Below, piece after piece: positions 8,330 through 16,014 of a stretch of DNA of 64,000 nucleotides (position 1 is its first letter; every line of letters begins with the position of its first letter). This DNA is from Robiginitalea aestuariiviva (GTDB lineage Bacteria > Bacteroidota > Bacteroidia > Flavobacteriales > Flavobacteriaceae), in NCBI RefSeq assembly GCF_029537735.1, contig NZ_JARPUQ010000003.1, forward strand, positions 121,015-185,014, given 5' to 3'. Position numbers and translations under genes: made by a program. The notes under the pieces are model-generated. The model worked only from the letters and a program-made list of their open reading frames with translations, was not told the origin of the DNA and searched no databases.

Positions 8330-9861
8330 GGTTTCGTGTTTTTAGGGGCCACCAGGCTGTCCAGCAATTGCTGCATGCGTTCCACGCGCTCTGGCATTTG
8401 GGGGGCTAAATTATGGGTTTCCCCCGGGTCTTCTTCCAAATGGTACAGCTGGGGCAGGGGGGAGAGCCCGGCTTCTATGCCTTTCTGCTGCAGCCAGGCA
8501 GGGGCCTGGGGCAAGGCCGAAGGGGGGATGTATTTGTAGGGGCCCTGCCGCAGGGCCAGGGTCATAGCTTCCTCCAGCAGGAGGGTACTTCCGGGCTGCC
8601 CGGCCCGGGTGAGCGCCTGGCTCAGATCCTGGCTGTCCGGGGCGGCGCCCTCGGGCAGGGGTACCCCTGCCAGGGTAGCCAGGGAGGCAAAAAAGTCCGT
8701 TTGGGAGATCAGGGCCTGGCTCTCTCCGGGGGTGATGGTCCCGGGCCAGTGCGCGATCAGGGGCACCCGGGTGCCCGCCTCGAAGGCGCTGTACTTCCCG
8801 CCCCGGAAGGGTCCGGCCGGGCGGTGGCTGCCCAGGCGTGCTACGGCCTGGTCTTCGTATCCATCGTTCAGCACGGGCCCATTATCGCTGGTAAACAGTA
8901 CCAGGGTGCTTTCGGCCAGGCCCTGCCGTTGCAGTTCCTCCAGGATGGCCCCGGTCATCCAATCCATCTGGGCAATGGCATCGCCCCGCGGACCCATTTC
9001 CGATACCCCCTGGAAGCGGGGGTGGGGCAGGCGGGGCACGTGGATGTCGTGGAAGGAGAAAAACAGGAAGAAGGGTTGGTCTGCGGCCGAGGCGATAAAG
9101 GCCCGGGCCTTGTCGGTAAAAATGTCCGGAAAGTCCTCGTCCGTCCACAGGGCGGATGCACCCCCGGTCTGGTAGCCAATGCGGCTGATCCCGTTTACGA
9201 TGGCCTGGCTGTGCTGGGGGTCTGCCGCCTGCCGCAGGCGCTCCGGCTGGTCCATGCCGGTGGGCACCCCGGGAAAGGGCGTGCGATAACTGATCCGGAG
9301 GGAATCTTCAGGGGTTAGCCCCACCACCCGGTGGTCTTCCAGATATACGGTGGGTACCCGGTCTCCGGTAGCTGGTAGCAGAAAGCTGTAATCGAAGCCG
9401 ATTTCCAGGGGCCCCGGGCGCACCTCCCCGTTCCAGTCCGTGTTGCCGCTGCCCAGGCCCAGATGCCATTTGCCCACCACCCCGGTGCGGTATCCGGCCT
9501 GCTGCAGCAGGGTCGGCAGGGTAGGGGTGCCCGGGCGGATCAATAAGGGGGCATCCCCGGGCAGGACGGCTGCCTGGGAGCGAAAGGCAAAGGTGCCGGT
9601 AAGCAGGGCATAGCGGGAGGGGGTACAGGTAGCCGCGGCGCTGTGGGCATCGGTAAAGCGGATCCCTTCCCGGGCCAGGCGGTCGGCATGGGGCGTGGCT
9701 ACCCCTGTGGCCCCGTAGCAGCCCAGGTCCCCATACCCCAGGTCGTCTACATAGAAGAGCACGATGTTGGGGGGGCGGGCGGCAGCCGGGGAAGGTTCAG
9801 GCGCCTGGGGCTTACAGCCTATGAGGGCTGTTAGCAGGCACAGCAGCCAGTGGATTTTCAT
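8326..9861 (-). CDS. Sulfatase (arylsulfatase-type lipoprotein)
   Basis: Removes sulfate esters, probably from an algal or host glycan, in the periplasm or at the cell surface. 511 residues. A signal peptide ends in lipobox LIGC (Cys16). The metal-site start is NIVLFYVDDLGYGDLG (Asp39, Asp40). The active-site motif CTPSR begins at Cys79, which a maturase would convert to formylglycine. The GKWHLG block lies near residue 132 and SDNG near 328. It is the first gene of the operon with the Nudix regulator and galK, which suggests a sulfated galactose-containing substrate (inference). Confidence 0.93.
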   Translation of the reverse strand: MKIHWLLCLLTALIGCKPQAPEPSPAAARPPNIVLFYVDDLGYGDLGCYGATGVATPHADRLAREGIRFTDAHSAAATCTPSRYALLTGTFAFRSQAAVLPGDAPLLIRPGTPTLPTLLQQAGYRTGVVGKWHLGLGSGNTDWNGEVRPGPLEIGFDYSFLLPATGDRVPTVYLEDHRVVGLTPEDSLRISYRTPFPGVPTGMDQPERLRQAADPQHSQAIVNGISRIGYQTGGASALWTDEDFPDIFTDKARAFIASAADQPFFLFFSFHDIHVPRLPHPRFQGVSEMGPRGDAIAQMDWMTGAILEELQRQGLAESTLVLFTSDNGPVLNDGYEDQAVARLGSHRPAGPFRGGKYSAFEAGTRVPLIAHWPGTITPGESQALISQTDFFASLATLAGVPLPEGAAPDSQDLSQALTRAGQPGSTLLLEEAMTLALRQGPYKYIPPSALPQAPAWLQQKGIEAGLSPLPQLYHLEEDPGETHNLAPQMPERVERMQQLLDSLVAPKNTKP

Positions 9862-10129
9862 TTAAGGGTTGGTGGTTAGGTCCCTAAATATAGATAATGT
9901 AAATGAAACACTTATAGGAGGGGCAATGGGTCCGTCCCTATTCTTGCGCAGGGCGGGGTGGCGGTACCCCTTAAATTGCTCACAATTTACAGTTGATAAC
10001 TTTATAAAAGTCTGATATTCAACACCTGTTTTGGTTTTCGCGTATCCGAACATGACCAATGTCATATGTCGGGCCACCGGGGCGTGGGTAATTTCACAGG
10101 AAATTGTAACCTGCCTAAACCTGTAGCCC
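9862..10129. promoter_or_regulatory. Divergent promoter region, sulfatase operon / nrdJ
   Basis: 268 bp between two divergent genes, with no convincing ORF. It must contain both promoters, but no exact TAnnTTTG -7 box is visible for either direction. B12-dependent RNR genes are sometimes preceded by a cobalamin riboswitch; I do not see a recognisable one here. Confidence 0.4.
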
Positions 10130-12685
10130 ATGCATTCCACTGCCGCTTCCCAAACCCGAGAAACCTACACAGACGAAACCGTTTTTGCCGCTGCCCTGGA
10201 TTATTTCGGGGGCGACGACCTGGCTGCCCGGGTCTGGATGAACAAATACGCCCTGAAAGACTCCCAGGGGCGGTTGTACGAGCGCACCCCGGACGACATG
10301 CACCGCCGCATTGCCCGGGAACTGGCCCGGATTGAAGCCCGGTACCCGAAGCCCATGTCCGAGGCGGAGATTTACGGCCTGATCAAGGATTTTCGTTACC
10401 TGGTGCCCCAGGGCAGCCCCATGGCCGGGATCGGGAACCCCTTCCAGATCGCCTCCCTCTCCAATTGTTTTGTGATTGGCACGGAAGGGCAGTCGGACTC
10501 CTATGGCGCCATCATGAAGATCGACCAGGAACAGGTGCAGCTTATGAAACGCCGGGGCGGGGTGGGCCACGACCTCTCCCACATCCGGCCCAAGGGGTCG
10601 CCGGTTAAGAATTCCGCCCTAACCTCCACCGGCCTGGTGCCCTTTATGGAGCGGTATTCCAGCTCTACCCGAGAGGTGGCCCAGGACGGCCGCCGTGGCG
10701 CCCTTATGCTAACGGTATCCATACAGCATCCGGACGCCCTGGATTTTATCAATGCCAAACTGGAAACCGGGAAGATTACCGGGGCCAACATCTCCGTACG
10801 AATAGACGACGCTTTTATGGAAGCCGTGGAGCACGACCGGGAGTACGTGCAGCAATTCCCGGTGGGCAGCGACCAGCCGGCTGTGGAGCGGACCGTACGC
10901 GCCCGCGAGATTTGGGAAATCATCGTGCACAACGCCTGGCAGTCTGCGGAGCCCGGGGTGCTCTTCTGGGATACCATCATCCGGGAATCCGTGCCGGACT
11001 GCTATGCAGACCTGGGCTTTAAGACCATCTCTACCAACCCCTGCGGGGAGATCCCCCTTTGCCCCTATGATTCCTGCCGCCTGCTGGCCATAAACCTGCT
11101 GTCTTACGTGCAGGATCCCTTTACCCCCCAGGCCCGGTTTGACTTCGAGTTGTTCCGCACCCATGTGGGGGCCGCCCAGCGGGTGATGGACGACATCATA
11201 GACCTGGAGCTGGAGAAGGTGGAAGCCATCCTGGGTAAGATTGGCGCCGACCCGGAAACGGAAGAGACCAAGCGGGTAGAACGCCGCCTCTGGGAAGAGA
11301 TCCGCAAAAAAGCCCTGGAGGGTCGCCGCACGGGCATTGGTATTACGGCCGAAGGCGACATGCTGGCCGCCCTGGGCCTGCGCTACGGCTCGGACGAAGG
11401 CACGGCCTTTTCCGTGGAGGTCCACAAGAATTTGGCCCTGGCTGCTTACGGGGCCTCGGTAAAGACCGCCCGCGAGCGGGGCGCCTTCCCCCTCTTTGAT
11501 GCCGAACGGGAAAAAAACAACCCCTTTATTACCCGCCTGAAGGAAGCGGACGAAAAGCTCTATTACGAAATGCTGGAGTACGGCCGCCGCAATATCGCCC
11601 TGCTCACCATTGCCCCCACGGGCACCACCAGCCTGATGACCCAGACCACCTCCGGGATAGAGCCGGTGTTTCTGCCGGTCTACAAACGCCGCCGCAAGGT
11701 GAACCCTTCGGACAAGGGCGTGCGCATTGACTATACGGACGAGGTGGGCGACTCCTGGGAGGAGTATACCGTCTTCCACCACCAGTTCCGGGTGTGGATG
11801 GCCGCCCACGGGTATGACCCGGCCGGGGAATACAGCCCGGAGGAGATTGTCGAAATGGTGGCCGCCTCGCCTTACCACAACGCCACCTCCAACGACGTGG
11901 ACTGGGTGCAGAAGGTGCGCCTGCAGGGGGCCGTACAGCAATGGGTGGACCACTCCATTAGCGTGACCATTAACCTGCCCAACGACGTGCCGGAGGAGCT
12001 GGTGGGGCTGCTCTACCTGCAGGCCTGGAAATCCGGGTGCAAGGGGGTAACCGTGTACCGGGACGGCTCCCGTTCCGGGGTGCTGGTGTCGGATACCCCT
12101 TCCAAGGAGGAAAAGGAGGGAGAGACCCTGACCGCCTTTCCGCTGAAACGGCCCGAGGTGTTGGAGGCCGATGTGGTGCGCTTCCAGAACAACAAAGACA
12201 AGTGGATAGCCTTTATTGGGCTGATAGACGGCCAGCCGTACGAGATCTTTACCGGTTTGGCGGACGACGAGGACGGCATCCTGCTGCCCCGCTGGGTGGA
12301 AAAGGGGCTGATCATCAAGCACCGCATGGAGGGGCAGCCCTCCCGCTACGACTTCCAGTTCCAGAACAAACAGGGATACAAGACCACCATAGAAGGCCTG
12401 TCCCACAAGTTTAACCCGGAATACTGGAATTACGCCAAGCTTATATCCGGCACCCTGCGCCACGGCATGCCCATCCCCAAGGTGGTGGAACTCATCCAGA
12501 GCCTCCACCTGGATTCCGAGCAGATCAACACCTGGAAAAACGGGGTGGTGCGGGCGCTAAAGAAGTATATCAAAGACGGCACCGAAGTCAAGGGGCAGAC
12601 CTGCGAAAACTGCAAGGGCCACAACCTGGTTTTCCAGGAAGGCTGCCTCACCTGCCGGGACTGCGGTTCCTCCAAATGCGGGTAG
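10130..12685 (+). CDS. nrdJ: Adenosylcobalamin-dependent (class II) ribonucleotide reductase
   Basis: Makes deoxyribonucleotides from ribonucleotides using adenosylcobalamin to start the radical, so it works with or without oxygen. 851 residues. Visible blocks are SLSNCFVIG near residue 111, the active-site NPCGEIPLCPYDSC near 303 and APTGTTSLMTQT near 493. The C-terminus carries a cysteine-rich tail (CENC, CLTCRDC, SSKC) that can serve in re-reduction. Between them lies a TSCPD-type domain near 690-800. No radical-transfer small subunit gene is adjacent, as expected for class II. Confidence 0.93.
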   Translation: MHSTAASQTRETYTDETVFAAALDYFGGDDLAARVWMNKYALKDSQGRLYERTPDDMHRRIARELARIEARYPKPMSEAEIYGLIKDFRYLVPQGSPMAGIGNPFQIASLSNCFVIGTEGQSDSYGAIMKIDQEQVQLMKRRGGVGHDLSHIRPKGSPVKNSALTSTGLVPFMERYSSSTREVAQDGRRGALMLTVSIQHPDALDFINAKLETGKITGANISVRIDDAFMEAVEHDREYVQQFPVGSDQPAVERTVRAREIWEIIVHNAWQSAEPGVLFWDTIIRESVPDCYADLGFKTISTNPCGEIPLCPYDSCRLLAINLLSYVQDPFTPQARFDFELFRTHVGAAQRVMDDIIDLELEKVEAILGKIGADPETEETKRVERRLWEEIRKKALEGRRTGIGITAEGDMLAALGLRYGSDEGTAFSVEVHKNLALAAYGASVKTARERGAFPLFDAEREKNNPFITRLKEADEKLYYEMLEYGRRNIALLTIAPTGTTSLMTQTTSGIEPVFLPVYKRRRKVNPSDKGVRIDYTDEVGDSWEEYTVFHHQFRVWMAAHGYDPAGEYSPEEIVEMVAASPYHNATSNDVDWVQKVRLQGAVQQWVDHSISVTINLPNDVPEELVGLLYLQAWKSGCKGVTVYRDGSRSGVLVSDTPSKEEKEGETLTAFPLKRPEVLEADVVRFQNNKDKWIAFIGLIDGQPYEIFTGLADDEDGILLPRWVEKGLIIKHRMEGQPSRYDFQFQNKQGYKTTIEGLSHKFNPEYWNYAKLISGTLRHGMPIPKVVELIQSLHLDSEQINTWKNGVVRALKKYIKDGTEVKGQTCENCKGHNLVFQEGCLTCRDCGSSKCG

Positions 12686-12742
12686 GGCAACCCCCGGCCC
12701 AAGAAACCCCCGATTTGGGTTTTTCCAAATAGGGAAATGTTT

Positions 12743-12750
12743 TATCTTTG
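12743..12750 (+). promoter_or_regulatory. -7 promoter element for tRNA-Pro
   Basis: TATCTTTG exactly matches the Bacteroidota -7 consensus TAnnTTTG and lies 12 bp before the tRNA, as expected for a transcript starting a few bases upstream of the mature 5' end. No good -33 TTTG at the usual distance. A weak hairpin for nrdJ (12704-12722, then TTTT) lies just upstream. Confidence 0.75.
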
Positions 12751-12761
12751 CCGTCCGGTTT

Positions 12762-12835
12762 CGGGATGTAGCGCAGTCCGGTAGCGTACTTCGTTCGGGA
12801 CGAAGGGGTCGCAGGTTCAAATCCTGTCATCCCGA
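12762..12835 (+). tRNA. tRNA-Pro (anticodon CGG)
   Basis: 74 nt cloverleaf. The acceptor arm CGGGATG pairs with CATCCCG, discriminator A. The D-arm is GCGC/GCGT, the anticodon stem CTTCG/CGAAG with loop TTCGGGA (anticodon CGG), and the T-arm GCAGG-TTCAAAT-CCTGT. CCA is not encoded. Its last 12 bases form most of the left att core of the integrated element, so the tRNA is intact after insertion. Confidence 0.95.
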
Positions 12836-12836
12836 C
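12824..12836 (+). repeat. attL core (tRNA-Pro 3' end)
   Basis: The 13-mer CTGTCATCCCGAC, covering the tRNA 3' end, is repeated exactly at 53243-53255 in the same orientation, 40.4 kb away. An integrase gene starts 237 bp inside. This is the standard pattern of site-specific integration into a tRNA gene. Confidence 0.88.
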
Positions 12837-12851
12837 GAGACTGGTGTCAAT

Positions 12852-12921
12852 GGACATCAAAAATGAGCTAATTGTATGATTATCAGGAAATTTAATTTTT
12901 CTTGATGTCATACAGTTAGCT
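12852..12921. repeat. Interlaced inverted repeats inside attL
   Basis: AGCTAATTGTATGA at 12866-12879 is the reverse complement of 12908-12921 with one mismatch. A second pair, GACATCAAAAA near 12852 and its complement near 12897-12909, is interlaced with it (order a, b, a', b'). The position between the att core and the integrase arm repeats suggests binding sites for excisionase or integration host factors. Confidence 0.5.
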
Positions 12922-12937
12922 TTATAATCAACACAAA

Positions 12938-12968
12938 AGTTACCTATTCGGTTACCTAATCGGTTACC
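12938..12968 (+). repeat. Three 12-bp-period GGTTACC repeats (left arm sites)
   Basis: GTTACC units start at 12939, 12951 and 12963, exactly 12 bp apart, with ATTCG/AATCG spacers. Related pairs with the same period and orientation occur at 44009-44027, 46340-46358 (degenerate) and 53164-53182 near the right att site. Short direct repeats near both ends are typical arm-type sites bound by tyrosine integrases. Confidence 0.7.
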
Positions 12969-13073
12969 TTTTTTTCCGGATATTGTAACTGATTTGTATT
13001 CTTCACGGAATTGACTTTCGCTTCGATTTGACTTTCGAAATCAAAATCGAGTATTCACCTAAAGCGAGAGTCT

Positions 13074-14339
13074 ATGGGCACTTCAAGAACTTTCAGTATT
13101 CATTTTTGGCTAAATCTGTCTAAACGAAATGGCGATTTGGCACCCATTTATGCGCGTATTACTGTGGACGGTAGACGCTCAGAAATCAGTTTAAAACGCC
13201 TCACTTCGGTTACTTATTGGGATACCAAATCCCGAAAAACTACCGGAAAATCACCAGAGAGTAGGTCAATTAACAGCTATTTGGACCAAGTACAAGTACA
13301 GCTGTACGAATGCTATAATCAGTTACGTATTGAGGGTAAGTTAGTTACGGCAAAGTTGATTAAATCTAGGTTCGTCGGGCAAGAGGATTTGGACAAAACC
13401 CTACTCCAATTAATCACCTATCATAATGATCGGATGGCTGAAACCTTAAGACCAGGGACTTTAAAAAACTATTTTTCAACTGAGCGTTATATCAAACGGT
13501 TCTTAGTAGAAAAGCGTAAGACCAGAGATGAGTACTTGAAGCATTTGGACTACAGTTTCATTATTGACTTTGAGCATTATTTGAGAAAGGCATCTCCCTT
13601 ACAAAAGGGAAGATCACTCAATCAAAATGGAATCATGAAACATATGGAGCGATTAAAGAAAATGATGAATTTGGCAGTAGATCTGGAATGGTTAGAGCGA
13701 AATCCCTTTTCCAGATTCAAACTCAGATTTAAAAAATTCAAAAAGGAATTCTTGACCCGTCAAGAGTTGGCTGCTTTTGAAGAGATTGAATTTAAAGATT
13801 CCGGTTTGCAAACGGCCAAAGATGTATTTGTATTCTGTTGCTATACCGGGTTATCCTACTGTGATATTCGACAATTGTCGTATTCCAATCTTGTTCGAGG
13901 TATTGATGGTGAAAAGTGGATTCATACCTCCAGGACCAAAAATAATGTACCGGTTAGAGTCCCTCTGCTGCGCCAGGCAAGATCGATAATTGATCGCTAT
14001 ATGGACAAACCAAAGAAATTCGAAGGGCAACTATTGCCGGTGATATCAAATCAACGTATTAATGATTTCTTGGTTGAAATCTGTGATTCACTTGGCATCT
14101 ATAAACACATAACATTTCATTCAGCCCGGCATACCTTCGCGACAACGGTGACACTTTCAAACGGTGTTCCCATTGAAAGCGTTTCTAAGATGTTAGGACA
14201 CACCAAAATCACTACGACTCAAGTCTATGCCCGTGTACTCGATGAAAAAATAAGCGGGGATATGCGCGATTTACAGTCCAAACTTGAAGGTAATGTTCCA
14301 TATTCTAAGCAAACCTTAAAAGCAGAAGGAGGCAAATAA
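13074..14339 (+). CDS. Tyrosine recombinase (ICE integrase, IntDOT-like)
   Basis: Catalyses integration and excision at tRNA-Pro. 421 residues: an arm-binding N-terminus (1-100), a SAM-like core-binding domain (about 105-215) and a catalytic domain (about 225-405). Catalytic residues visible are His349 and Arg352 (FHSARHTF), His376 (LGHTKIT) and nucleophile Tyr385 (TQVYARV). The first catalytic arginine is replaced by Ser261 in YTGLSYCDIRQL, a known trait of IntDOT-type enzymes. It is transcribed inward from attL. The leader carries two copies of TTGACTTTCG (13011-13037). Confidence 0.93.
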   Translation: MGTSRTFSIHFWLNLSKRNGDLAPIYARITVDGRRSEISLKRLTSVTYWDTKSRKTTGKSPESRSINSYLDQVQVQLYECYNQLRIEGKLVTAKLIKSRFVGQEDLDKTLLQLITYHNDRMAETLRPGTLKNYFSTERYIKRFLVEKRKTRDEYLKHLDYSFIIDFEHYLRKASPLQKGRSLNQNGIMKHMERLKKMMNLAVDLEWLERNPFSRFKLRFKKFKKEFLTRQELAAFEEIEFKDSGLQTAKDVFVFCCYTGLSYCDIRQLSYSNLVRGIDGEKWIHTSRTKNNVPVRVPLLRQARSIIDRYMDKPKKFEGQLLPVISNQRINDFLVEICDSLGIYKHITFHSARHTFATTVTLSNGVPIESVSKMLGHTKITTTQVYARVLDEKISGDMRDLQSKLEGNVPYSKQTLKAEGGK

Positions 14340-14646
14340 AGTCTGTATTACGCCAGGATTCAAATCTTAATTGTAACTTTCAGAAAACAATCAGTTGTAG
14401 ACTAAGGGTAATAAAAATTTATCGAATTGTGAACCGGTGTAATTGTAACTTTTAAGTCCATTGGACAAAAAAAAGTACGGTCCAATTAACGACAGTCCGA
14501 TTTTTAGAAGGGGTTACATAATCGCCTCTTGGGCCACCCAGGCCTTGAATTCAGCTGAAAATTTGGGTCATGATCTTTTACTCATAGGTCTAGTAAGTGT
14601 AATCCGATATTTTTAACTAAATCTCTGGTCTAAGATTTAGGGAGTA
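14340..14646. other. 307-bp intergenic region
   Basis: No gene seen. It contains ATTGTAACTTT twice (near 14370 and 14442), resembling the TTGTAACC(T/C)CTCC block near the ICE right end, and an 8-bp hairpin (14617-14640). The hairpin lies just after the stop of the SIR2-like fragment on the leftward strand and could end that transcript. Confidence 0.4.
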
Positions 14647-15207
14647 TTACAAACCGGCTTTTCTATTAGAGGCCGTATACCTTGATCTTATGTTAAGTCC
14701 ATTTCGAGATGTGTGCAAAGAATCATGATTAAGATATTCACGAAAGGCCAACTCTAGTTGCATATCATAATTCCAAGTCAGTAAAGTTAGTTTAGGGGGT
14801 AAATTCCCATTTCTGTCAAGAAGAGAAGCTAGAAATGAGTCATACCTTTTGTCTATTGGATTTCGGATTTGTTCATAAGTAAAAATTACGGATAAGGCTA
14901 ATTTTAACCTATTGAGTCCATTATAGTCTCCCTTTACTTCTAGCTTTTTGGCAAGTGTGTCTACACTTTGATGATGACTTGACTCTCTCTCCAGCCATTC
15001 CAAGTCAGAAACTAAAGTGTTTAATATCTCATCAATTGGAGGGAGCTTGTTGTTTCCATAAAAGTGGTCTTGGTTATGCACTTTATTATCAAATTTGTAT
15101 CCCTTAATTTGAATAATGCAATTCCGAAGGCGCTCGGGTATTTGCGATACTATAGGTAATGCATGAAAACTAGCACCAGCCCCAAATAAGTATGTGATTT
15201 GACTCAT
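14647..15207 (-). pseudogene. Truncated SIR2-like protein
   Basis: The N-terminus MSQITYLFGAGASFHALP is the nucleotide-binding glycine loop of SIR2-like proteins, and LLTWNYDMQLELAF near residue 155 matches the conserved N-Y-D block. SIR2-like domains of anti-phage systems degrade NAD+ or bind nucleotides. The protein stops at about 186 residues, soon after that block, whereas relatives continue for roughly 100-200 more. I see no continuation in the 307 bp downstream, so it is probably a decayed fragment. ATG at 15207 fits the domain start; a longer frame begins at 15249. Confidence 0.6.
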
Positions 15208-15663
15208 AATCTGGCAATTTTTGGGCAAATAAAAAGGACTCATCCGCACTTAGGGGGTTAAGTCCTTCATTCTTAAGTGACCACTTCAGGATTCTATCCT
15301 TGGCTGTAACTTTCTTATATTCAGTTAAATAATCGATAATTATTATAAAAATATATCGATTTGCAACCTTTCATCTTGGTGTTTCTTCTTCATCAAAATT
15401 GGCTAAATGAAACTAGTTCAATTTTGTGCCATTTATATATAGAAAGATCATATCGACATTGTTGATTAGTACCAATCAAAGATATTACGGTTTAGAGTTT
15501 ATTTTTTCCAATTCAATCTAACTGAAGTATAGTGATTGAAAAAATCTTTGTGAAAGTCATTTTGGGACCTAATGGTATCGACAATTAAAATCCTACTAAA
15601 TAAATTATATATTACTACAATAATGACAGAAAAAACACTAATAATATGGCATCACTTCACATA
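15208..15663. other. AT-rich 456-bp region upstream of the lanthipeptide precursor
   Basis: No coding sequence seen. It should hold the promoter of the precursor gene. It contains an ATCGAT inverted repeat (15332-15337 with 15355-15360) and a near-match to the -7 box (AATCTTTG near 15545). There is no other structure I can support. Confidence 0.4.
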
Positions 15664-15683
15664 ATGTAGTATATTACCTACAT
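15664..15683 (+). promoter_or_regulatory. Inverted repeat just before lanA (candidate operator)
   Basis: ATGTAG and CTACAT (15664-15669 and 15678-15683) form a 6-bp inverted repeat around TATATTAC, ending 12 bp before the start codon. A related, inverted copy (TATTACTACAATAAT) lies near 15609-15623. The placement suggests a repressor site or leader structure controlling the precursor gene. Confidence 0.35.
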
Positions 15684-15695
15684 AAAACATTTATC

Positions 15696-15947
15696 ATGAA
15701 GAATAAAAAATTTAAGCTTTCGTTGAACAAGGAAATTATTTCAACATTTGAGGCAAGACGAGTGGTAGGAGGGGAAACGGATCAAATTTGTGCGTCAAAC
15801 TTTACTCCTGCATGTCCTCCAGATGAGACTGAGCCGGTAGGAATTTGTCAACCACCTGGTGGTGAGACGGACCCTCAGTCAATAGATGGATGCACTTGTA
15901 ATGAGGATATGACAATGACATGCTGTATATATTCATGTTCTTGTTAG
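15696..15947 (+). CDS. lanA: Class I lanthipeptide precursor peptide
   Basis: 83 residues. The leader (1-26) has the Bacteroidota class I motif KLSLNKEIIS and ends at a double glycine (VVGG, residues 23-26), the usual cut site for a C39 peptidase transporter. The 57-residue core has 9 Cys and 11 Ser/Thr, crowded at the C-terminus (CTCNEDMTMTCCIYSCSC). That is what dehydration by LanB and cyclisation by LanC would need. GGETD occurs twice, at the leader junction and at core positions about 54-58. It lies beside LanC, LanB and transporter genes. The final structure and activity cannot be read from sequence. Confidence 0.88.
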   Translation: MKNKKFKLSLNKEIISTFEARRVVGGETDQICASNFTPACPPDETEPVGICQPPGGETDPQSIDGCTCNEDMTMTCCIYSCSC

Positions 15948-15980
15948 AGAAATTGTTTGATAAAGTTTCTTTTATTTGAA

Positions 15981-16014
15981 AAGGTTATTCCAATTATGGA
16001 ATAGCCTTTTTTAT
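15981..16014. terminator. Bidirectional terminator between lanA and the S41 peptidase gene
   Basis: 12-bp stem (15981-15992 with 15997-16008, one G-T wobble), 4-base loop, then TTTTTT on the + strand and a T-rich run on the - strand (AAAA before the stem). It ends the precursor transcript. The TAA stop of the convergent S41 gene (15994-15996) lies in the loop. Confidence 0.85.

Noticed and set aside
9862-10129. Cobalamin riboswitch before nrdJ
   Set aside because: Would fit a B12-dependent enzyme, but I see no recognisable B12-box sequence and the space is shared with a divergent promoter.
10709-12508. Long open frame of 599 codons on the minus strand opposite nrdJ
   Set aside because: High-GC codon bias of nrdJ removes stops from the opposite strand; the sense protein has clear class II RNR motifs and the antisense one has none.
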